DNA of 64,000 nt. It comes from Streptomyces sp. PR69. GTDB lineage: Bacteria; Actinomycetota; Actinomycetes; Streptomycetales; Streptomycetaceae. The notes under the pieces were generated by a model that worked only from the letters and a program-made list of their open reading frames with translations, had not been told where the DNA came from and did not search any database. Numbering within the stretch: position 1 is the first letter of the stretch; each line of letters starts with the position of its first letter. The stretch lies in contig NZ_JAOWCB010000010.1 of assembly GCF_026420845.1 (NCBI RefSeq), positions 62,001 through 126,000 of the forward strand, read 5' to 3'. The position numbers were made by a program, and so were the translations under genes. Positions 58,511 through 64,000 of the stretch are shown piece after piece.

Positions 58511-58785
58511 CGGACACCACCCCGCCGCGTGCCGCGCTCAGGAGAATCCTGGCGGGATGGTCGGGGACTGTGCCCCGAGGGGTCCGTCGATCTGGCGGAC
58601 AAGGTCGGTACTCCTCCCATAGCAGTGGGATCAGGACAACGATTCTGGCCACATCCTGGTTCCCGTGCATCCCGGCCCAGGCGTCCACGGCGGTCCGGGA
58701 CGACCCCCGGCATGAGCGGCGTCGGGTTTCGCGCTGGCCGCCCGTCGGAAGAGGGCCGGGTCCAGGCCGGCGGTGGTGGCGCCGG

Positions 58786-59247
58786 CCCCCTCACCGCGGC
58801 GACCGGGCAGTGCGCGCGGTGCAGCATAGCCTGGCTCGACGACCCCAACAGCAGGCCGGCGAAGCCACCTCCCCCCCGAGCGCCGACGACCAGAAGCTGC
58901 GCGGCACTGCTTGCCCCGGTCAAAGCCTCACGGGCGCCGCCGCGCACCAGGCCGGGCTCGACCGGGACGTCCGAGTGCCTCTTGGCGATGGTCCGCGAGT
59001 GTCTCGGCCAGCACACGCTCCTCGACGGCCCCGGCGGGCAGGTCCGGTGTGTCCCCCGCCTGCCCCGGCCGGACGGACCCGGCGTCGTATGCAACGCGGG
59101 CCGGGCGGACCCCTGAGCAGCGCGGCGAGCGACGGCTCGCTCCAGCTCACCGCGCGCGACCGTGGTCAAGGAGAACTCAGCTGCGACGAACACCGCGCAC
59201 GCCAGCGTCAACAGCAGCGCGAGCGGGAGCAGCAGGACCTCAGCCCT
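58786..59247 (-). pseudogene. Deletion scar: N-terminus of a third CNNM protein joined to a universal-stress-protein C-terminus
   Basis: The reverse strand from about 59247 reads LLLPLALLLTLACAVFVAAE, then FSLTTVARGELERAVARRAA, a typical DUF21 N-terminus. It stops being recognisable at about 59098. From about 58971 to 58786 it reads VPVEPGLVRGGAREALTGAS, then AAQLLVVGARGGGGFAGLLL and GSSSQAMLHRAHCPVAAVRG, the ATP-binding C-terminus of a universal stress protein. Upstream of that the USP homology continues in another frame (AVEERVLAETLADHRQ), showing a frameshift. The region 58511–58785 holds no gene. Confidence 0.6.
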
Positions 59248-59354
59248 GGCGGCGGGGCGCGGGCCAGCTTGGCCGGCGCAAGTGCCCGCTTTCGGCCTTT
59301 CCTGCCATGCTTGGCTGGAGCAGGCCCCTCCCCGTCCTCGACCCGCCTTATGCT

Positions 59355-59370
59355 TCTACGTGCTTGTAGA
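59355..59370. promoter_or_regulatory. Shared operator/promoter element, copy 1 (TCTAC-N6-GTAGA)
   Basis: Inverted repeat TCTAC-GTGCTT-GTAGA, extended to 7-bp arms CTTCTAC/GTAGAAG. The right arm overlaps TAGAAG, a possible -10, and the centre is 57 nt before the 59419 start. Two more copies occur at 61676 and 63810. Confidence 0.7.
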
Positions 59371-59418
59371 AGGCCCGTGGCGGAACCGGGCCTCGCACAC
59401 ACCGGGGAGAGGACACGT

Positions 59419-59637
59419 ATGGCTTCGATCGACCTGGACAAGGTGCTCGACAAGGCGTGGGCGGACAAGAGCCTGCCCGAGATCCTCGCCGCTCCGGTGG
59501 GAGCGCTCAAGGGTGTCTCCGACCGTGACGGCGAGCTGCTTCAGGAGGCGTTCGGGGTCAAGACCGTCGCCGACCTCGCCGAACTGAAGTACGTCCGCTG
59601 GGCGCAGGCGCTCGCCGCGCTCAACGCGGCCAAGTAA
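59419..59637 (+). CDS. Small helix-hairpin-helix-like protein
   Basis: A 72-residue protein of unknown function. MASIDLDKVLDKAWADKSLP, then EILAAPVGALKGVSDRDGEL and FGVKTVADLAELKYVRWAQA: the GALKGVSDRDGELLQEAFGVKT part looks like a helix-hairpin-helix of the 'LxGVG..A..L...fgi.TV.DLA' kind, used for DNA or protein contacts. ATG 59419 has GGGGAGAGG about 8 nt upstream. It lies 55 nt before spo0M on the same strand, behind operator copy 1, so the two are likely one transcript. Confidence 0.8.
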   Translation: MASIDLDKVLDKAWADKSLPEILAAPVGALKGVSDRDGELLQEAFGVKTVADLAELKYVRWAQALAALNAAK

Positions 59638-59692
59638 CCGGCACCACTCACACGAAACACACGCACGCACGTACAAGGGAGTGGACGCCACG

Positions 59693-60709
59693 ATGGTGTT
59701 CAAACGACTGCTCGGAGCGCTCGGCGTGGGCGGCCCCACGGTCGACACGGTCCTCGACCCGGGAGCCACTCATCCCGGAGGCACCCTGACCGGCCAGGTA
59801 CATCTCAAGGGCGGCGAAGCCGACTTCGACATCGAGCACATCACCCTGGAACTGGTCGCCCGGGTCGAGGCCGAGCACGACGGCGGCGAGTCCGAGGGCG
59901 TGGTCACCTTTGAGCGGTTCACCGTCGGCGGCGGCTTCCGCCTCGCCGAGGGCGAGCAGCGCAGCATCCCGTTCAGCGTGATGCTTCCCTGGGAGACGCC
60001 GGTCACCGAGTTGCACGGGCAGGCCCTCGGCATCATCCTCGGCGTCCGCACTGAGCTGGCGGTGGCCGGCGCGAAGGACAAGGGCGACCTGGATCCGCTG
60101 GCCGTGCGGCCGCTCCCGGCGCAGGAGGCGATCCTCGAAGCCCTCGGGCAGCTCGGCTTCGGCTTCAAGTCCGCCGACCTGGAGTACGGCCGCATCGGCG
60201 GCACCGGCCAGCAGCTGCCGTTCTACCAGGAGATCGAGCTGGCCCCGGCGCCGCAGTACGCCCACCAGGTCAACGAGATCGAGGTGACCTTCCTGGCCAA
60301 CCCGGGCGGCATGGAGATCGTCCTGGAGGCCGACAAGCGCGGCGGCTTCTTCTCCGAGGGCCATGACGCGCTCACCCGCTTCACCGTCGGCCACCACGAC
60401 ATGCGCGACTGGAACACCGAGGTCGACGGCTGGATCCGCCAACTGGTCGAGCACCGGGCGTCGTACGGCTCACACGGCTCGTACGGTTCCCACGGCTCGT
60501 ACGGTTCCCACGCCGCCTACGGACACGACGGCCACCACGGACACGACGATCACCACCACGGCGGCCACCGCTCCGGCCCCGGCATGGGCACCGCCATCGC
60601 CGCCGGCGCGGCCGGACTCGCGGTCGGCGTCGTCGGCGGCATGGTCGCGGCCGAAGTCGTCGACGAGGTCGGCGACTTCTTCGAGGGCGACGAGGAAGAA
60701 GACGACTGA
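59693..60709 (+). CDS. spo0M: Spo0M-like sporulation control protein with His-rich tail
   Basis: 338 residues. The arrestin-like Spo0M domain (about 1–240) starts MVFKRLLGALGVGGPTVDTV and contains LTGQVHLKGGEADFDIEHIT and LPWETPVTELHGQALGIILG. Then come three near-identical Ser-Tyr-Gly-Ser-His-Gly units, a His/Asp/Gly-rich stretch (about 280–303, possible metal binding), a hydrophobic helix (AIAAGAAGLAVGVVGGMVAA) and an acidic end. ATG 59693 has GGGAG about 11 nt upstream; GTG 59681 is the alternative. Spo0M affects sporulation and envelope in Bacillus. It lies in the same operon as the HhH protein. Confidence 0.88.
   Translation: MVFKRLLGALGVGGPTVDTVLDPGATHPGGTLTGQVHLKGGEADFDIEHITLELVARVEAEHDGGESEGVVTFERFTVGGGFRLAEGEQRSIPFSVMLPWETPVTELHGQALGIILGVRTELAVAGAKDKGDLDPLAVRPLPAQEAILEALGQLGFGFKSADLEYGRIGGTGQQLPFYQEIELAPAPQYAHQVNEIEVTFLANPGGMEIVLEADKRGGFFSEGHDALTRFTVGHHDMRDWNTEVDGWIRQLVEHRASYGSHGSYGSHGSYGSHAAYGHDGHHGHDDHHHGGHRSGPGMGTAIAAGAAGLAVGVVGGMVAAEVVDEVGDFFEGDEEEDD
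60461..60514 (+). repeat. 18-bp tandem repeat inside spo0M
   Basis: Three units of 18 bp (60461–60478, 60479–60496, 60497–60514), the last two differing at one base. They encode the Ser-Tyr-Gly-Ser-His-Gly/Ala repeats. Confidence 0.9.
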
Positions 60710-60853
60710 CAGGGCGGGGCGGGCCGAGACGGGCGCTCACGCTGGCCGTGCGACGGAAGCTCCGCGACGATTCGGAAGCCGTCCGCCTTGGCGGGCGGCA
60801 ACCGGCGTCGCGGAGGCGCGGCTTTTGGGAGTGAGACGCCCTTCATCCGGTCA

Positions 60854-61558
60854 TCACCAGGCAACTGGTTCCAGGGGAGTGCGCCCGTCCTGTCCGTAAT
60901 AGGCGTGTACCAGTGAGATCCGGGCGACTCGCCGGCCTTCTGTCACCGCGCGCTCCGCGGCCTTTCGCCCGGTGAAGGCCCGCTGCTCTCGTTCGTACAC
61001 CTCGTAAGGCTCGGTGCTGGGCGGGGGGCCGAAGAGGCGGAACTCGTCTCTGTCCTGGACCAACGTGATGATGAGACGGTCATGAGTCCGGGGATCGCGG
61101 TACTCGTACCGTTCGGAGGTGGAGGCGTAACCAGGGAGGAACGGCGCCTGTGAGCCGGTCCACCGGCCGTTGCCGAGCGCCTTTCGCCATGTCTCACCGA
61201 CCGTCCGCAGGTCGCCGTCGAAGACGACATACCGCTCCAGCCGCCACTGGCAGCTCAGCGGGCCAGGGGCTTCGCCTTCGAAGGCGACATGACGCAGGCA
61301 GTGGTCCGCGGCTGCGGCGCCGAGCTGCCGCGGTGCACCCGGCAGGGTGCCGACGGCCTCCTCCAGGCGGCGTTCGGCCGCCTCCTTCGCCTTGCCGCTC
61401 GCCGCGTTCACCTCAGCGGTTCGCGACGGGCCCGCCATCGGAGCCGCCACCCACGCGTAGCCGTACCACCCCGCTACGGCCAGGACTGCCAGCACAGTCA
61501 TCACCCTTGCCGTATCGGCCATCCGGCTCCGCGCCCGCGGGCTTTCCCACCTTGCCAT
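60854..61558 (-). CDS. Hypothetical membrane-anchored protein
   Basis: About 234 residues, family not recognised. An N-terminal transmembrane segment (VMTVLAVLAVAGWYGYAWVA) is followed by an extracellular domain with two cysteines about 16 residues apart (DHCLRHV and LSCQWRL) that could form a disulfide. There is an Arg/Glu-rich C-terminus containing YEVYEREQRAFTGRKAAERA. The ATG at 61558 has GGGAGAG at good spacing; the frame opens further at 61585. It is divergent from terB-like with operator copy 2 between them, 118 nt from this start. Between spo0M and this gene (60710–60853) an inverted repeat CTCCGCGACG/CGTCGCGGAG at 60760–60815 may terminate spo0M. Confidence 0.75.
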   Translation of the reverse strand: MARWESPRARSRMADTARVMTVLAVLAVAGWYGYAWVAAPMAGPSRTAEVNAASGKAKEAAERRLEEAVGTLPGAPRQLGAAAADHCLRHVAFEGEAPGPLSCQWRLERYVVFDGDLRTVGETWRKALGNGRWTGSQAPFLPGYASTSERYEYRDPRTHDRLIITLVQDRDEFRLFGPPPSTEPYEVYEREQRAFTGRKAAERAVTEGRRVARISLVHAYYGQDGRTPLEPVAW

Positions 61559-61675
61559 ACCGCGACTCTCCCAAGCCCGTGTCACCGAACAGCAACGGAT
61601 CCGTCCGGAATCCGGCAGATCCTCACTGACACAGATCCTCGAAATCTCGGGAACTCAGCAGCCGAGCCGCTAGTT

Positions 61676-61691
61676 TCTACGTTGCTGTAGA
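61676..61691. promoter_or_regulatory. Shared operator/promoter element, copy 2 (TCTAC-N6-GTAGA)
   Basis: TCTAC-GTTGCT-GTAGA; the right arm overlaps TAGATA. The centre is about 70 nt before the TerB-like start at 61753 and lies between divergent genes. Confidence 0.7.
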
Positions 61692-61752
61692 TAAAACCGG
61701 GCAGCGGACCGTCATCAGGACGGCCTGGCCCGACCGACTGTTTGGAGTTCTC

Positions 61753-62208
61753 ATGGCCCTGTGGGACCGCATCAAGGAATCCGCCACGCAGATGCAGACC
61801 CAGCTGGTGGCGAAGAAGAACGACCTCAAGAGCGGCGCCTTCCGCGACGCGAGCATGGCGATGTGCGCACTGGTCGCGGCGGCCGACGGCACCATCGATC
61901 CGTCCGAACGGCGGCGCGTGGCCCAGCTGATCGCCACCAACGAGGTGTTGCAGAACTTCGACGCCATGGACTTGCAGCGCCGCTTCGAGGACAACCTGAA
62001 CAAGCTGACTGCCGACTTCGACTTCGGCAAGGTCAGCGTCCTGCAGGAGATCGCCAAGGCGAAGAAGAAGCCCGCCGAGGCCCGTGCCGTCATCCAGATC
62101 GGCATCGTCATCGGCGGCGCCGACGGCGACTTCGACAAGACCGAGCAGGCCATTGTCCGCGAGGCGTGCTTCACGCTCGACCTGCCGCCGCACGAGTTCG
62201 ATCTCTGA
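61753..62208 (+). CDS. TerB-family tellurite-resistance-like protein
   Basis: 151 residues, all-helical TerB fold with two metal-binding-like acidic loops: CALVAAADGTIDPSERRRVA at about 38–57 and IGIVIGGADGDFDKTEQAIV at about 115–134. The leading MALWDRIKESATQMQTQLVA and EACFTLDLPPHEFDL at the end are typical of the Streptomyces TerB. TerB proteins are linked to membrane stress and Ca2+-binding partners (TerC/TerD). No other ter genes are adjacent. A TTGGAG ribosome site lies about 5–10 nt upstream. Confidence 0.9.
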   Translation: MALWDRIKESATQMQTQLVAKKNDLKSGAFRDASMAMCALVAAADGTIDPSERRRVAQLIATNEVLQNFDAMDLQRRFEDNLNKLTADFDFGKVSVLQEIAKAKKKPAEARAVIQIGIVIGGADGDFDKTEQAIVREACFTLDLPPHEFDL

Positions 62209-62340
62209 TCGCCCTGCGCCGTCCGCGCCGGGCGGACACCGACGCGTCGGCCCGGCATGCGGCTCGGCCGGCCGTCGAGATCCCGGCGTTGTCCAGCTTT
62301 CGGCGGATCCGAACCCCCGGGATGTGCGCCCCCGATCACA

Positions 62341-63753
62341 TCACCGGATGTCGGCGGGGTCGAGATCGGCTCCGACGACGAGGGTCACCACCCCCGCTGT
62401 GCCGTCCGCGCCCTGCTCCACCTGTGCGCCGGGGAGCCGGGCGGCCAGCGCCTCGGCCTGTTTGTCCAGGCCCTGCGGATGAGCGACCGCGGTGGCGCGG
62501 GTGTTCTCCGGGGCGTTGCCCGTGCCGACGACGGTGAGGCCCGCCTCGCGCAGCTTCTCGGCGACGGCCGCGGCCCGACCTGTGACGCCCGTGCCGTTGA
62601 GGACCTGGACGCGCACGGAGGAGGCGTACACCGGGTTCTTCGCGGCCGCCAGCAGCCGGTCCTTGTCGACCTCCTTGTCCTGGGCGAGGGACGTGAACAG
62701 GTCGGCGGCCTGCGGGTACTGCCACACGATGTTGGCCTTGTCGGTGGCCACATCCGCCTCGCGCGGGTAGTTGGGGACGGTGAGGAAGGTCAGCCGCTCG
62801 CTCGGGATGCCCTGGACCTCGGAGGCGAGGCCGTACAGCGGCTTGACGCCGGCCAGGTCCTCGTCCGTGGTCAGCGACTTGGTGGCGGACTGCAGAAAAC
62901 CGTACAGCGCGTTGGGGCTGGTCAGCTTGGACTGCGCCTTCCTGGCCAGGGCGTCCATGAATTCCTGCTGGCGGCCGATGCGCCCGATGTCGGAGCCGTC
63001 GCCGATGCTGTAGCGGGCGCGGACGTAGCCGAGCGCTTCCTCGTCCTTGACGGTCTGGCAGCCGGCTTCCAGGTCCAGGCGGGCCTTCTCGTCGTGGATG
63101 GCCTGCTCGGGGCAGACCTCTATGCCGCCCAGGGCGTTGACCATGCCTTTGAAGCCCTGGAAGTCGACCGACATGAAGTGGTCGATGCGCAGGCCGGTGT
63201 TCGCCTCGACGGTCTTGATGGTGCAAGCGGCGGCGCCGGCCACCTCGCCGCCGGCGCCGCCGATGGCGAACGCCTCGTTGATCTTGAAGTGGTGCGGGGC
63301 GGACGTGGTGCCGTCGCCCTTGTCGCACGAGGGTATTCGCACCCAGGAGTCACGCGGGAGGGACACCACAGTGGCCCATTCCCTATTCGCCGGGATGTGC
63401 AGCACCATCAGCGTGTCCGACTGCATGGTGGTCAGACCCCGGCCGTACTCGGCATTGTCACCGTCCCGGCTGTCGGAGCCGACGACCAGGATGTTCTTCG
63501 AGCCCGGACTGAGGTTGACGGGGCGGTCACCGCCGAGTTTGTTGTCGACGTCGGCGGAGCTGATGTTGCCGTTCAGCTCCTGGTACACCCACGCGCCGAC
63601 CCCCGCGACGCCGAGGATGAGGACCGCGAACGCTCCGGCGGCCCAGGTCAGGATCCGGCCTCGCCTGGTCAGCCGCACCGGCCAGCCGCCGACCGGAGCA
63701 CTCCGCCGCCTGCCCCTGCCGCCCACCGGCGCTCCCTCCTCTGCGCGGTCCAT
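62341..63753 (-). CDS. LytR–CpsA–Psr (LCP) family protein with LytR_C domain
   Basis: 470 residues. Basic cytoplasmic N-terminus, a transmembrane anchor at about 33–55 (ILTWAAGAFAVLILGVAGVG), then the LCP domain with ILVVGSDSRDG, MVLHIPANREWATVVSLPRD and GYVRARYSIGDGSDIGRIGR. The arginines and aspartates that bind polyprenyl pyrophosphate are present. A C-terminal LytR_C domain (about 365–465) starts VRVQVLNGTGVTGRAA. LCP proteins ligate teichoic acid-like or capsular polymers to peptidoglycan. Operator copy 3 lies 57–72 nt upstream. The ribosome site before ATG 63753 is weak. Confidence 0.93.
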   Translation of the reverse strand: MDRAEEGAPVGGRGRRRSAPVGGWPVRLTRRGRILTWAAGAFAVLILGVAGVGAWVYQELNGNISSADVDNKLGGDRPVNLSPGSKNILVVGSDSRDGDNAEYGRGLTTMQSDTLMVLHIPANREWATVVSLPRDSWVRIPSCDKGDGTTSAPHHFKINEAFAIGGAGGEVAGAAACTIKTVEANTGLRIDHFMSVDFQGFKGMVNALGGIEVCPEQAIHDEKARLDLEAGCQTVKDEEALGYVRARYSIGDGSDIGRIGRQQEFMDALARKAQSKLTSPNALYGFLQSATKSLTTDEDLAGVKPLYGLASEVQGIPSERLTFLTVPNYPREADVATDKANIVWQYPQAADLFTSLAQDKEVDKDRLLAAAKNPVYASSVRVQVLNGTGVTGRAAAVAEKLREAGLTVVGTGNAPENTRATAVAHPQGLDKQAEALAARLPGAQVEQGADGTAGVVTLVVGADLDPADIR

Positions 63754-63809
63754 CCGGCCTTTCAGCCGCTGCTGAGCGTTCGGTGCCTGCGGGCACCGGA
63801 CGGCGGAAC

Positions 63810-63825
63810 TCTACATGTATGTAGA
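63810..63825. promoter_or_regulatory. Shared operator/promoter element, copy 3 (TCTAC-N6-GTAGA)
   Basis: TCTAC-ATGTAT-GTAGA. On the reverse strand the right arm overlaps TAGAGT; the centre is about 65 nt before the LCP start at 63753. Confidence 0.7.
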
Positions 63826-63873
63826 TATACGAGCGGGTGGCGGGTATGTCTCACCGCATCCGGCTCCATCACC

Positions 63874-63942
63874 ATGACCGCGCTCTGCGCACTGGCCGCC
63901 ATCCTGGTCGCCGGTCTCGCGGCACTGGCCGACCACGCCTGA
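63874..63942 (+). CDS. Possible 22-residue membrane peptide
   Basis: ATG 63874 opens a short frame MTALCALAAILVAGLAALAD ending at TGA 63942, a single hydrophobic helix. There is no clear ribosome site and no known family. It could be real or chance in GC-rich DNA. Confidence 0.25.
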   Translation: MTALCALAAILVAGLAALADHA

Positions 63943-63958
63943 CCGGCTGCCGCCCGGC

Positions 63959-64000
63959 TCACAGAGGTGTCGCGGCGTGCAGGATGAGGACCATCGTCAC
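63959..64000 (-). CDS. Possible 3' end of a reverse-strand gene (partial)
   Basis: The last 14 codons before the right edge read VTMVLILHAATPL and a TGA (63959–63961) on the reverse strand. It is too short to identify and could be chance. Confidence 0.2.
   Translation of the reverse strand: MTMVLILHAATPL

Noticed and set aside
62257-63942. Long forward frame opposite the LCP gene
   Set aside because: Shadow of the LCP coding sequence; Arg/Gly/Val-rich with no domains.

Overview
This is the chromosomal origin region of a Streptomyces or very close relative. The evidence is strong GC bias with G/C in third codon positions, frequent GTG starts, a DnaA with a very long linker, and the order dnaB–rplI–rpsR–ssb–rpsF ... 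parB–parA–rsmG–jag–yidC–yidD–rnpA–rpmH–dnaA–oriC–dnaN–gnd–recF–dciA–gyrB–gyrA. Seven copies of the 14-bp actinobacterial parS palindrome also mark the left half.

Layout. 1–5.3 kb: the 5' part of dnaB (reverse) with DnaA-box-like sequences upstream, a MATE exporter, and the rpsF–ssb–rpsR–rplI operon. 5.5–18 kb: cell-envelope genes (FemX-like transferase, alanine racemase-like protein, GT87-like membrane transferase, class A PBP), a PadR regulator with ino1, an MFS transporter with a broken Pro/Gln-rich gene behind it, and the CCA-adding enzyme. 17.9–26 kb: a secreted DUF6049-type protein, the lipid II flippase MurJ, a membrane pseudokinase, SigM and its anti-sigma factor. 26–28.3 kb: trxB–trxA behind a SigR-type promoter, and a GNAT acetyltransferase. 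28.5–34.5 kb: parAB and the rpmH–rnpA–yidD–yidC–jag–rsmG block, all leftward. 34.9–47.7 kb: rightward replication genes on both sides of a 1-kb oriC full of DnaA boxes, ending with the gyrases and a DUF3566 protein.

47.7–53.2 kb: tRNA-Ile, then a small accessory insertion (IS5-type transposase remnant, hexapeptide acetyltransferase, LysR regulator, GntR fragment), then DLW-39, a Ser/Thr kinase, an HTH protein and tRNA-Ala. 53.2–64 kb: an accessory stretch rich in membrane and stress functions (truncated toxin–antitoxin pair, Ca/Na exchanger-like protein, voltage-gated cation channel, GlsB-type protein, two CNNM/CBS proteins, a deletion scar, a helix-hairpin-helix-like protein with Spo0M, a TerB-like protein and an LCP protein).

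The most interesting new signal is in this last stretch. The same inverted repeat, TCTAC-N6-GTAGA, occurs three times. It lies about 50–75 nt upstream of the HhH–Spo0M pair, of TerB and of the LCP gene, and its right arm always overlaps a TAGxxx (-10-like) hexamer. This suggests a small, apparently undescribed regulon linking Spo0M, TerB and wall-polymer ligation. All calls come from reading the sequence; no database search was run.
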